Notes under the pieces: generated by a model
Databases searched by the model: none
Told to the model about the DNA's origin: nothing
What the model saw: only the letters and a program-made list of their open reading frames with translations
Source: Aedes albopictus
Lineage: Eukaryota; Arthropoda; Insecta; Diptera; Culicidae
DNA: 64,000 bases
NCBI RefSeq assembly: GCF_035046485.1
Contig: NC_085138.1
Span: 430,701,265 to 430,765,264, forward strand
Direction: 5' to 3'
Made by a program: the position numbers and the translations under genes
Shown: positions 45,650-58,069 of the stretch, piece after piece
How the letters are laid out: every line of letters starts with the position of its first letter
Numbering within the stretch: position 1 is the first letter of the stretch

Positions 45650-46470
45650 AGGGGTGTTCCAAGAGGTTTCATGGGGTTTCAAGGGTAATTTGGAGCGTTA
45701 AAGGAGGCTGAAGGGTGTTTAAAAGGTGTTCCAGAGGATTTCTGGAGCATTCCAGCGGTATTCCAGGGAGTCTCAGAAGGTGTCAAGGGCGTTCTAGGGA
45801 CCTCAGGGGGTTTACGGGGTATTGAAGGAGTTTCAGGGAGTTCATCAGGGCAGCGGGGAGCTTGAGAGGGGTTCAGGACTGTTCCAGGGAGTCTCAGAAG
45901 GTTTCATGGGCGTTTCTATGGGACAATAAGATGTTTCAGGAGCGTTCTAAGGGGTTTAAGGGAGTTTCAGGAATATTCCAAGAGTTTCAAGGGGCTTCAA
46001 GGGCGTTATATGGGGCTCGATGGGGCTCCAGAGACGTTTGACAGGCTTTCAGGAGTATTCTAGGACTGTTACAGGGAGTCTCAGAGGGCTTCAGGCCGTT
46101 TAACAGGTAATAAAGGATCTTCCAAGGCAAGCCCTTGCACAAGGTAGGGGTTTAGGGGTTAAACCCCTCCTATTGCAAATATTTCATACAATGGGCGCCC
46201 CTCTGCCCTTTGTCAAATAAGGATAAACCCCTCCCTTGTCGCCTTTTCTGTGCACGGTCCTGCTCCAAGGAGTTCAAAGAGTTTCAGGAGTGTTCCACTG
46301 GTTTTTAAGGGGTTTCACGGACCTTCTAGGGCCCTCATTTGAGTTTTAAGGAGATCAAGGCATTCCCAGGGGTTTCCAAGGGGTTTCAGGGGCGTTCCAG
46401 GTGTGTTGTCGGATTCAGGGAAATTCCAGGGGATGTATCCCTGATTTATTCTGAAATCCTAAAACAGCTT
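45650..46470 (+). repeat. GTTTCAGG minisatellite, second tract
   Basis: Units such as GGGGTTTCAGGAGTGTTCCA. The family is the one at 11600-13053. A non-repeat block with palindromic GGTTTAGGGGTTAAACCCC interrupts it at about 46125-46265. Confidence 0.75.
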
Positions 46471-46916
46471 GTAACCCTTCTGAAAATCCCCTGAAACTTC
46501 CATTAATTCCCCCTAAATCCCCATGGTCCCTTGGAAAAAGTATTACAAAAACTCGTTTCATTAATGTACAGTAACCAACAATCTTTTTAGTCATTCCTGC
46601 TTCTAGCCTTGTTTGAAACGATTTCAGTCAACCTGAACTCCCCTTCAAGTGATTTCTTGAAATTGTAAGAATTGTCTTTAAGTTAACTAGCTGGGCACAA
46701 AATGTGAAAATCCAAAAAAAAAACTCTACCAGACTGAAAAATTATTAAATGCCCAGTCAAATTTCATCAAATGTTGGACCCCTGTTGTTGACCACATCGG
46801 AAAACTGTTGGGTCTACGTTGGGTTTTGTGGCCAAAAAAAGTCAATAGTAGGATTATGTGGGGTTATACGTCATCAATCACGAACAAAGCTTGAATCGTC
46901 CAACATTAGGATGAAC
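46471..46916. other. Unassigned stretch
   Basis: No ORF or element ends recognised before the MITE at 46919. Confidence 0.4.
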
Positions 46917-46918
46917 TA

Positions 46919-47220
46919 CACACTTAAATTAAATCGCCGACCTCAGCAAACGGATTGCCGAGAATCCAACAGCCGAGAATCCGGTAAATATTTTCACTGA
47001 ATCTCGGTAAAAGTTTTACCGAGATGTCGTTAAAACTTTGCCGATATCTCGGTAATCCAACTTTTTACCGAGATCTCGGCAAAGTTCACCGAGACTCGGT
47101 AATGGTTTACCGAAATCTCGGTAAAATTTTTACCGAGAACCAGTAAATATTTTACCGAGATATCAACTGTTGGATTCTCGGCAAACCGTTTACCGAGATC
47201 AATTTCTGAATTTAAGTGTG
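46919..47220. mobile_element. TA-flanked MITE of the CACACTTA family, 302 bp
   Basis: TA at 46917-46918 and 47221-47222. TIR CACACTTAAATT (12 bp). The interior is a dense set of TTACCGAGATCTCGGTAA-like palindromes. It resembles 34662-35322 in both ends and interior grammar. Confidence 0.85.
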
Positions 47221-47342
47221 TAGCTTAAGAAAAGTTCAACATTTGGGTTCCAGTTTTCCGATACAAATGTTTTATTTTCTCTTAGAAAATTGAATTTTAG
47301 GGAATCCACACTTAATGAAGAAATGAGTGGATCTAGGGTCTA

Positions 47343-47660
47343 CACTGAAATAAATTTTGTTGTAGAAACTATCGATTTCATAGTAAAATTACTAACCGTA
47401 CCTATGATTCTCAACCGACAGCTATTTGCTGTTAATCCCACTAAAACACTGTCAATTTAACTGGCCGTGCTGTTAACATTACCAAAAATAATCTAAATCG
47501 ACTACGCTTTTAGGATTTTAGTCAAATTTACTGCAGTGCATTGTTACTTCAATCATATTTCAGTGGATTTAACAGATTTTGTTGTTGGTTGAGAATCATA
47601 GGTATGGTTAGTAATTTTACTATGGAATTGGTAATTTCCCCAACAAAATTTATTTCAGTG
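47343..47660. mobile_element. TA-flanked MITE, 318 bp (CACTGAAATAAA ends)
   Basis: TA at 47341-47342 and 47661-47662. The first 20 bp, CACTGAAATAAATTTTGTTG, are perfect inverted repeats, and pairing continues to about 75 bp (ATAGTAAAATTACTAACC, ACCTATGATTCTCAACC). Non-coding. Confidence 0.88.
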
Positions 47661-47764
47661 TAGACGATCACTGGATGTTTCGCAACTGCAGCAGAATTAT
47701 ACACGGAAAAACAAATGAAAACAAAAATTTCAGTACTAACCATTCAATAATTGGCGAATTACCC

Positions 47765-47922
47765 TACTTGCTTCGAGTTTTGAGTACTCAAAATACAACT
47801 TAGATTCAATTGATATATCAAACATGTTATATTCGTTTAGAAAACAAATCGGATGAAAGTCATAGTTGAAAAGTTGAAATTGTCGTTCCCTCTGTTTCTG
47901 CATGGCGGTGGGAGTGTTGAAG
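47765..47922 (-). mobile_element. Terminal fragment of the 53-60 kb foldback family
   Basis: Matches the right end of the large element (59790-60011) in order: CGAGTTTTGAGTACTCAAAA, CAAATCGGATGAAA, GTTGAAAAGTTGAAA-CGTTCCC-CTGTTT, GCATGGC and GGTGGGAGTGTT. Internal deletions make it shorter. Confidence 0.65.
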
Positions 47923-48126
47923 ACTTGAATCTTGGTCAGCTCATTTTGCTCCCCTTCTCGTTTGAAAAAAAAAACTCATTTCAAGGTTAATTGAATTCGT
48001 GTGGTACCATCACAGTCTGCTAATTTGCAATTATGAAAACGTAATACATAATTTGCTCATATTTCATCGTCTCTTCTTCGTACCATACTCCTTCTGTGCT
48101 TCGCCGAACAAAACTACCAACCAGCG

Positions 48127-50078
48127 CACTAAGGGCCAGAATCGCAATCTAGCGGAACAAAATTAATTACTCCAAAACTAAGCATTTCCGGCACATAGTG
48201 TCTTCGACAAAGTTGCTTGACATCAGCAGGGGCATCTATTGCTAAGAACGTAGTAGTTCGCAAATCGTCCGCATAGGTGGCGCCACCATCTAACTTCTTT
48301 GTTTTACATCCTAGAGACTTGGCGTTTTCGGCAAAGTTGTTCATTTTGGCAAAATAAACAACTCTTTCTCAGACGTCAAAATTCCACAGCCTACTGTTTT
48401 CGAGTTATTTTAAAAATAAAAAACAATCAATGAAAAAACAGTTTTTAAGCTTATTTTGGCATTTTTACTAGAAACCATGTGAGTTTAATTTTTTTCCTAA
48501 TGCAAATGTGTCAAACCAAACACATTGTATGGAAATATATTCAATATTATCATTAAAAATTAAAAATAAGAATACAAATTTGAAAAAAATAGTGTGAATT
48601 TTAAGCCTTAATATCTCACAAAGCGCAAAAAATCGCAACTTCAAATTTTCAGCAAATACGAAGCAATACTAGATGAAAATACTGACAAAAATTTGGAGAG
48701 GTATTTTTTGGTGTTTTTGAGATAATAGCTTTTTAGTAACGCCAAAAATATAAGTAGTGCCAGCGTGTAACTTTTTACTGTTACACATTAGAGAGTTTAT
48801 GTCTTCGAGAAAGTTGTTCATTTTGACTAAATAAACAACTATTTCTTAGACGTCAAAATTCCACGGCCTACTGTTTTCGAGTTATTGTATATAAACTAGA
48901 TTTTATTGATGAAAATTGTCAAGAAACACATTTTGATGCAATAGTATGAATTATTTTTTAAAATTGTTTTGCTTTTACGATACATAATAGGTCATGAAAA
49001 TATCAGTTACGTGTAGCTCCAGTTTCACAATCTCTAGAGATTGATCAACGTCCTTTCCATCCAGGAACAAATCCACGAGCTCTCGGCAAGATATTTCGCG
49101 CTCTAGAATTTAAAATGTTTGACTGAATAGGTTAAGCTTAAAACATTTTGAAAATAACAAGCAAAAATTAAAAGATGCCTTGAACCATGCTGACAATAGT
49201 GACATTTGCATGACCTACTATGTATCGTAAAAATTAAAACAATAAACAATAGTTCATACTATTGCATCAAAATGTGTTTTATTGACAATTTTTATCAATG
49301 AAATCTAGTTTATATACAATAATTCAAAAACAGTAGGTCATGGAATTTTGACGTCTAAGAAATAGTTGGTTATTTAGTCAAAATGAACAACTTTCTCGAA
49401 GACATAAACTCTCTAATGTGTAACAGTAAAAAGTTACACGCTGGCACTACTTATATTTATGGTGTTACTAAAAAGCTATTATCTCAAAAACACCAAAAAA
49501 TACCTCTCCAAATTTTTGTCAGTATGTTCACCTAGTATTGCTTCGTATTTGCTGAAAATTGGAAGTTGCGATTTTTTGCGCTTTGTGAGATATTAAGGCT
49601 CAAAATTTACACTATTTTTTCAAATTTGTATTTTTATTTTTAATTTTTAATGATAATATTGAATATATTTCCATACACTTTGTTTGGTTTGACACATTTG
49701 CATTAGGAAAAAATTTAAACTCACATGGTTTCTAGTAAAAATGCCAAAATAAGCTTAAAAAACTGTTTTTTCATTGATTGTTCTTTATTTTTTTAAATAA
49801 CTCGAAAACAGTAGGCTGTGGGAATTTGACGTCTGAGAAAGAGTTGTTTATTTTGCCAAAATGAACAACTTTGCCGAAGTCACCAAGTCTCTAGGACGTA
49901 AAACAAAGAAGTTAGATGGTGGCGCCACCTATGCGGACGATTTGCGAACTACTACGTTCTTAGCAATAGATGCCCCTGCTGATGTCAAGCAACTTCGCCG
50001 AAGACACTATGTGTCGGGAATGCTTAGTTTTGGAGTAATTAATTTTGTTCCGCTAGATTGCGATTCTGGCCCTTAGTG
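48127..50078. mobile_element. Foldback element with 870-bp arms, 1952 bp
   Basis: Arms 48127-48996 and 49209-50078 are near-identical reverse complements starting CACTAAGGGCCAGAATCGC. The spacer is 212 bp. A perfect 5-bp duplication CAGCG flanks it (48122-48126 and 50079-50083). Each arm has a matching 71-codon frame (48344-48129 minus, 49861-50076 plus), but differences between the two change residues and I saw no silent ones, so they look non-coding. The superfamily is unknown. Confidence 0.88.
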
Positions 50079-50083
50079 CAGCG

Positions 50084-53069
50084 GCTGCTATTGAAACGTG
50101 CATTGAAGAAAAAGGCATTCCAGCATCCTCTTAGGACATGCACCGAGTAAGACACCACATTTCAACAAGTAATAGTAACCGACAAATGGGCGAGAGAAAG
50201 AGAAACTGAGTCAAGAAAAAGCGAAATGAATTGCGTTAAGATAAACCTAATTTGAGCTTCCATTAATAATTAGGCGCACTCCTCTCTTTGACGAGAGGAA
50301 AAATCTGCTCGCTCCTAGAGAATAATATTGTGATGAAGATGTTATAATGAGTTGATTTTTGAAGATTTGTTCAAATATGTGAAAAATGATGTAATTATTG
50401 AAAATCGCATTCATAATTTGAAATAACAACCAGAGAAATCTATATTTAGCTAGTTGAGAACATAAAAATCACCGAGTGTGGGCTTCTCTCTCACCATGTG
50501 GACAGCCGACAGCTTTTGAAGCTGACTGACAGCTCGAAAAGGTGAAACGAAATTTATAATTACCTGTCTGTCCGGTTGTCGCGAAAGCAACTCAGATTCG
50601 CCACAGCACTTAGTATCCACATAGTTTTTTGCTCAACTTAGTCACTGAATACGATTGTATTGGTTGGCTCATTGTTGAAAAATCTTTTGCATTAGTGCAA
50701 TTGATGTTATTTTTGTAAGTGAAGAAATCGACGGGACATTTAGCATGTGTAAGGTATGTGTGGATAATTTAATTCATATGTAACAGAGTGCTACATCTAA
50801 TCGCATAGTTTGTTGGTACACAAGCAAAAATGTGCTGAACACTACAGTGATACTATGTGAATATGGACAGGATAGTCTCGGATGCCATTGGCGCTGAATG
50901 AGAGCTGCAAACCGATCGATACGTGAAAATCGCTGCGAATCAACATGTGTTTTCGTTCATTGAAATCATTTTCTCAAACGCTCAAACAATTGCCTTCATC
51001 AAACAATATATCCCCTTCCCCCCAATGACCACAATCAATCAAATTGCCGAATGAGTTTCTCCGTGTCGTCGTAATTTACATTTCAATTTGGCAACGACAT
51101 TTAATCATAATGTTTCAATCTGACAGACTTCATTTACTGGTGATGTGATGCGAAGCCCCTTTCGCTGCTGGTTGGGTCCTTCGACGTCCCCCTTCCTTTT
51201 TCTGAAGGCTGCTTCAGCTCCTCGTGTGTATGTTTTCATATGTGCATATACAAAATTTATAGCAAGGTTAGTTGCAGTAGTCGCCCAGTATAGAGTGTGA
51301 TGGCATCAATATTTGTACAGCGGAAAGTGCTTCGTTCGACACTCAGCCCTTTTTCGGCCCTCCATTTCTCATACATATGCATGCCCAGCCGAAAAGAGGC
51401 AGAGAGAGAGAGAGTTGTATAGAGATAGATATGTGCCCGATAGAAGTATGGAAATGGGAGGTATATTGCTCCATCAGTTTTTCCCGCTGCCGCCGTCTTC
51501 TTATGTGTGTTATGCCTGTCATTTTCCATTTCCGTGCGGGTTTGTCTGGGGCTGTGCCGCCGCCATCGATGCCCTTTTTCCAGGCGATGATGAAGCCTTG
51601 GTCGACACACGACAGGGCCGACGACGTTCGTTCCGAGTTTGTTCCGTTGGCGTTGGTCGTACTCTTTTCCGATTTGCCGTCATTTTTCGATAATAAATTT
51701 GATTGATTATTCATAACTCGAGCATGTTGAGCATCGCGCCGTGTTTATACACTCGTGCTAGGACGACGAGAACGACGACAACAACGGTGCTGGTGGTTGA
51801 GGGTTTGTTGAGGACAGAACGGGAAATTCGTTCGGCCTGCCGCCGTTGCCTATATTTCGGTCGGGCAGGAGGTTGAGTTCAATTTGAGTTGATCCCATTC
51901 CGGGTGAAGAGGAAGGCGAGGTGTGAGGTGGAACTGTGAAAGCTGATTGCTTTCGGCAGCCATCGCCGTGACATGTACTTTGATAGCGCGCCAGATAATG
52001 TGTGACTCTTGTACCCAATAGCACACAGTCACTGACTGACTGACTGACTGACTGGTGCTATTGTTGTGATACCCACGTTGAGAGGAGTTTTTGGGCTGGA
52101 AATGATGAGCTTACACCTGCTTACAACACTTCTGAGGAATCGTGATATGAGGTAAAGCATGGCTGATTTACATATTTTCAGAATTTTTGGTGATTTGCTA
52201 TTGTTATACTTCGATGATGATGGAAAACACCTTCTATTGTGTCAAACAAAACATTTGTTTAGTGACACAGAACAAGAATCCACAGATTTCTGAATTTGAA
52301 GAAAGATCTCTGGAACTAAACCGATACTTACTCAACATATTGTTCCCTCACTTCATCACTCTTAAATTATTGCACATGAAATTATAAGAACTAATATACA
52401 AAAAAAGCTTAGGATGAAATTTTGTAACTATGGAAGAATACTTTGAGGACACAGTGGTTTCAAATTGCTTATCTGATCAGTGAAGATTTGTTGGTGGTCA
52501 TTCTTGAGCTGATTCGATTAGCTCTGGAGTTTTGGAATAAACGAAATAGTTGATCAAGTGAATGTTTCTATGTAGTATCCTGAAAAACGATGTCGCTAAT
52601 GTAGTGATATTGGATCAGATGATGGTGGCTCCAAAGAGAATGAAGAACTCCAGTAATCTAGAGTGACATACGAGAGAGAATATGATCAGCTACTCAGTGG
52701 CATAATTTTTATACTTGTTTAGACACACCTCACCAGTGCGTAGTAAGTCGGTGAGTAGTAAAGGTAGGCAAACCAAATGGTTGGCAGTAGTAAAAAAAGA
52801 CACGGACACTGTCTTCAACCAGAAGCTTTAACGAAACTTAACACTAGACAACGGACACGACATACAGTACGAGTACCAGTGGATATGAGAAAGAAACATT
52901 TTGTTCATGACTATGGGCAGGACTTCAAACCCTGGATGTAGCTGCTGTATAACCCCATCGCAGACCTGCCCCCATCCTTTTCTTGTTTTGCATCAACAGA
53001 AACTGAGAGCGGTGAGGTATAGGATCTCTCTTAAATTTAATCATTGAGACGATAGGGCCATAGGATTGA
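50084..53069. other. Unassigned DNA with microsatellites
   Basis: No supported gene. It contains (AG)n at about 51400-51414 and (ACTG)n at about 52028-52054. GC-richer patches at 51150-52000 give overlapping ORFs of up to about 126 codons on both strands with no recognisable domain. Confidence 0.4.
52028..52054 (+). repeat. (ACTG)n microsatellite
   Basis: About six tandem CTGA units. Confidence 0.9.
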
Positions 53070-53380
53070 CACTCCCACTGCCATGCCTCCCAAACAGTGG
53101 GAACGGTAATTTCAACTTGATATAACTCAGCCGTTTTTCATCCGATTTGCAAAATTTTTGAAGCTTTGAATTTTCCCAGCTTTCTAGATGAGTATAAAAT
53201 TTTCAAATTATGGATTTGACCAAAGTTCTATTTTTGAGTACTAAAAAACTCGGAGCAAGTACCTTAAAAATGCTGTTTTTCTGGAAATTCCGAATGTAAA
53301 TTAGTTTCCACGCATATTTTAATGTTGAATTACCCATATTAATAAAGCAAAATTATTGCAAAGAAATATATGGAGATACT

Positions 53381-54720
53381 CTTATTTAAGACTATAAAAT
53401 CTTCACAAAATTACGTATAATACAGAAAATTTGTATATTCGATTTGAACTTTGTATTCATCGCGACAACCCCTGTGTTTTATTGCTTGAAACCAATCACG
53501 TGCACATGAGAAATCTTTTTCCAAACGATTGTGAAAAGTGTGAATCTCAGAAACTACAAAATTTTCATAAAATCACGTATAATACAGAAAACCCGTATTT
53601 TCAGTTTGAACTTTACGTTCATCGCGACAATCCCCATGTTATATTGCTTGAAAACAATCACGTGCACACGAGAAATCTTTTTCCAAATGATTGTGAAAAG
53701 TGTGAATCTTAGAAGCTACAAAATTTTCATAAAATCACGTATAATACAGGAAATTCGTGTTTTCAGTTTGAACTTTACGTCCATCGCGACAATCCCCATG
53801 TTATATTGCTTGAAAATAATCACGTGTACATAATAATACATTTACAGATAAATGGGGACAAGTGTGAATCATAAAAACTACAAAATCTTCACAAAACTAC
53901 GTACAATACAGAAAATTTGTATATTCGGTTTGAACTTTATATTCATCGCGACAACTCCTGTGTTTTATTGCTTGAAAACAATCACGTGTTCATGAGAAAA
54001 CTTTTTCCGAACGATTGTGAATAGTGTGTATCTTAGGAACTACAACATTTTCACAAAATCACGTATTATACAGGAAATTTGTATATTCGATTTGAACTTT
54101 GTATTCATCGCGACAACCCTAGTGTTTTATTGCTTGAAAACAATCACGTGTACATAGGAATACTTTTCAACGCGAAAGTGGGAAGTGTGAATCGTAAAAA
54201 ATACAAAATCTTCACAAAATTACGTATAATACAGAAAATAAGTATATTCGGTTCGAACTTCACATTTGCCGTAACAACTCCTGTGTTTTATTGCTTGAGA
54301 ACAATCGCATGTGCATAAGAATACTTTTTCAAAACGAATGTGAAATGTGTAAATCTTAGGAACTACAAAAAAACACAAAATTACGTGATATACTGAAAAA
54401 TTTGTATTTTCAGTTTTACACTTCACGTCCGTCGCAACAATCCATAATCCAATCCATACAATCATACATAAGAATACATTTCCACAGCGATAGGGAGAAG
54501 TATGAATCATAAAAACTGCACAGTTTTCACAATTTTACGTATAACATACAGAAAGTTTGTATTTGTGGTTTTAACTCAACATTCATCGCGACAACCCCTG
54601 GGTATTATTTTTTTAAACAATCACATGCGCATGATAAGTATGATTCTTGAAAACTACAAAATCTTCAAAAAATTACGTGAAATACAGGGTTTTACTTACA
54701 CATGTTTTATCTCTCGCTTC
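53381..54720 (+). repeat. 162-bp satellite array, left arm, about 8 units
   Basis: CATCGCGACAA occurs at about 53458, 53620, 53782, 53944 and 54107, with weaker matches near 54270, 54430 and 54584; spacing is about 162. Copies decay toward the core. The unit length is a multiple of 3, so frames stay open for up to about 100 codons in more than one register, a by-product rather than coding evidence. Confidence 0.88.
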
Positions 54721-54999
54721 AGCTCTAGCGATTGCTAGCTCGACTTTATTTGTGATAGAAGACGTAAATTAGTGTCAAACGGGCCGCTCCTTTTATGTGC
54801 ATTCAAGTGAACTTAAATTTGCATGTTTTTTTTTCTGAGAGTGTACACTTACATTTTGACGACGATGATTCACGATACACTGAAAATTTTCAATGTTGAA
54901 AATTGTTTCTTCATTCTTTAGATAAAATCATAAGATAATATTCTTGAATTGGCAATTCCCCGTATGAAAGAACGAAATTCCCCCCTATGGGGGGCTTAG
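54721..54999. other. Non-repeat block between array and core
   Basis: Unique-looking sequence containing CTCGCTTCAGCTCTAGC. It has no counterpart on the right side of the core and may be an insertion. Confidence 0.45.
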
Positions 55000-57900
55000 G
55001 ATGAAATTGAGCTCTTGGAGCAACTCCTGGTGAAATATCCAGAGGAATTCTGGAACGAATTTCTGGAGAAATTTCTAGAAAAATCCCTTGAGAAATTTCA
55101 GAAGGATTTCCTGGAAGAATCCTTAGAGGAATTTCTGGAGGATTTCCTGGATGAATTTTCGAAGAATTTCCCGGAAGAATCTCTGGAAAAATCTGAAATC
55201 TGCAAGATGTCCAGGAGCATTTCCTGGAAGAATTCCTGAAAAAAATCCTGGAGTTATTCCCGGAGGAGTTCCTGGAGAAATTCATTGATAAAATTCTGAA
55301 GGAATGCCTGGAGGAATTCCTAGAAGTATTCCTGTGAGAAGTGTTGGAGGAATCCATGAAGGAATTCCTGGATGAATCGCTAGAGAAATTCTTGAAAGAA
55401 TTACTGGATGAATTTTTGGAGATATCTCTAAAGGAAATCTGGAAAATTTATTTTTCTGAAAAAATCCCTTGAGAAATTCCTGAAGGATTTTCTAGAGGAA
55501 TTTCTGAAGGGATTCCTGGAGAAATTTTCGAAGGAATTACTGAACTAATGCCTAGTGGAATCCTTAGAGAAATTTGTGAGAAATCCCAGGAGGAATTCCT
55601 GAAGCAACTCCTAGAGGAATTCCTGAAAGTATCCCTGGAAAAAATCCTGGAAGAATTTCTGAAGAAATCCCTAGAAGATTCTTAGAGAAATTTCTGAACG
55701 ATTTCCTGGATGATTCTTTGAAACATTTCTTGGAGGAATCTTCGAAGGATTTCCTGGAAGAATTCTTGAGAAACGCCCTGGAGGAATTCGTGGTGAAATC
55801 CCAGGAGGAATCATTGAAATGATTCTTGAAATTTGGAGTAATTCCTGGAGAAATGCCTGAAGGAATTCCTAAAAAATCCTTAAGGTATTCCTGGAGAATT
55901 TCCTGCAAAAATTTTTGAAGAAATTCCTAAAGGATTTTCTAGAGAAATTCCTGGAGAAATTGCTGACATAATTTCTGAAGAATGTCCAGGAGCAATTTTT
56001 GTATCAACTCCTGAAGAAATTCCTGGGGCATTTCCTGGAGATTTCCCTGAAAAAGTTCCTGGAGCAATTCCTAGACTAAATCCTAGAGGAATTCCTGGAG
56101 ATATTTCTGTGAGAATTTCTGGAGGAATATCTGGAAGATTACCTGGAGGAATCCCCTAGAGGAATCATTGAAATAGTTATTGGATGAATTTCTGGAGGAA
56201 TCTCTAAAGGAACTCTGTGAGATTTTTTTGTAAAAATTTGTAAAAATCTTGAAAAGTTCCTGGAGGAATTTCTAGAGGAATTTCTGGAGGAATTCATGAA
56301 GAAATCCTCAAGGGAATTTTTGAAAAATCCCTGGAGGAATCCTTAGAGAAATTCGTGCAGAAATCCCCGAAGAAATTTCTGGAAGAATTCTCTTTGTAGA
56401 ATTCCTGAAGGAATCGCTGCAGCAATTACTGGAGGAAATTCTGGAAGAATTCCTGAAGGAATCCCTGGAAAAATTTCGAAGGATGAATTTAAGACAGAAT
56501 TTATGGAGGAATTTCTAGATCAATTCCTGGTGAATTTTCTGGAGAATTTTCCTGTATTTGAGGAATGCCTGCATGAATTCCTGGAGGAATATCAGGAGGG
56601 ATCCCTGAAGGAATCGCTGAAAAGAACCCTGGAAAATTTTCTTCATGAATCCAAGTTGGAATCCCTGGAAAATCCCTGAATAAATTCCTGGAAGAATGCC
56701 GAGGAGAATTCGTAGTGGAATTCTTGGAGGAACCCTTGAATAAATTCCTGGAGAAATCTTTGGAGGAATTCCTGTAGGAGTATCTGGAAAAACCCTTGAA
56801 GGAATCCCCTGAATAATTACTGAAAAAAATCCTGTAGGAAGTCCTGAATGGAATTCTTGGAGGAATCCCTATAGCAGTTCCTGAAGAAAACTCTAGAGGA
56901 ATTCCTGAAGAATTCCAAGAAATTCCCAAGAGAATCCCTAAACAGTTCCCGAAGGAAGTACTGAATTTATACCTGGAGGAGTTCCTTAAAGAATTCAAGG
57001 AGAAATTCCTGAAGGAATCCTAAGAAAAGTTACTGGGGGAATTTTTAAAATAAGTTGTTGCAGAAAGAATCACAGTAGGAATTCCCGAGTGAAGCCTTGG
57101 GGAAATTCCTGGAGGAGTTTCTGGAAGATACCCTAGAGGAAAGCGTGTTGGGATTTCCTGAGGAATCTCTGGAGAAACTCCTGGAGGAATCTCTACAAGA
57201 ATTCCTGGAGGCATTTCTGAAAGAATTCCTAGAGGAATATGATAAAAAAAATTAGAGGCATTTCAGTAGGATTCCTTGGAGGAGTTTTTAGAGGAATCTC
57301 TGTAACAATTCCCAGAGAAATCACTGAAAGAATTCTTAGAGGAATTCCTGAACAAATTCGTGGAGAAATCCCATGGTAAGTTCCTGAATAAATCACAGAT
57401 GGAATTCTTGGAGAAATCCTGAAGTAATTGTAGAAAGAGTGGATGAACTTTTGGATGAATCCCTGTAGCAGTTCCTGAAGGAATCCCTGCAGGCGTTCCT
57501 GTAGAAACCCCAGGATGAATCCTGGAAGCAATTCCAAGAGGCATTCCTAAGGGAATCCATAAAAAGTTCCTGGAGAAAGTACTGGATTAATTCCTGGAGG
57601 AATTCCTGAAAGAATTCCAAGAGGAAGTCCTAAAGAAATTCTTAAAAGAGTTCCTGGGGAATTCTTGGAGGAATTTTTAAAATTATTCCTGCAGTTGTTC
57701 CTGAAATAAACACAGAAGAAATAATCTCAGGTTGAATTCCTGAAGAAATTCAATAAGGCATCTCATAAGCAATCCCATGAGGAATTATTTTTTTATCTGT
57801 ATTAACGAGAGTTTTAGCCCTTGACTAGTTCATCTCGGGACCCACGCTTTACTTCCCTTCACTCACATTGTCTGTGTTTTTTCGGGAGTGGGATTTGATC

Positions 57901-58065
57901 CTAGGTCCTCGGGGAGAAATGCCTGTGCTTTAACTAACCATCACACCAGGTCCGAGGAATTACTTAGGAAATCCCAGGAAAGTTTTCTCAACAATTCTTG
58001 AAGAAATTTCTGTAGGAATGCCTAGAAGAAAAAAAAAATTGTAGGAATCCATGTTTCCAGTGATC
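55000..58065. repeat. 12-bp-type minisatellite core (GGAATTCCTGGA)
   Basis: About 3 kb of units such as GAGGAATTCCTGGAGAAATT. The consensus is nearly self-complementary, so both strands show the pattern. Period multiples of 3 leave long repetitive ORFs (LEEFLEK on one strand, GIPxGIS on the other). A SINE-like insertion lies at 57788-57953. Confidence 0.88.
57788..57953 (-). mobile_element. tRNA-derived SINE with 9-bp duplication
   Basis: Perfect duplication GAGGAATTA at 57779-57787 and 57954-57962. On the minus strand the 5' end has a box A-like TGATGGTTAGTTAAAGC and a box B GGATCAAATCCC, and the 3' end is AT-rich (AGATAAAAAAATAAT). It is a pol III-type SINE moved by a retrotransposon's enzymes. 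A possible relic of its tail is at about 45140-45185 (ATTATTATTATCTTTATTAA). Confidence 0.8.
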
Positions 58066-58069
58066 TGTA

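Noticed and set aside
51257..51714. ORFs of 109-126 codons on both strands
   Set aside because: Opposite-strand mirror frames in GC-rich sequence with an (AG)n tract; no motif.
54911..57620. Long ORFs with LEEFLEK or GIPxGIS patterns
   Set aside because: Direct translation of a 3-periodic minisatellite on both strands.
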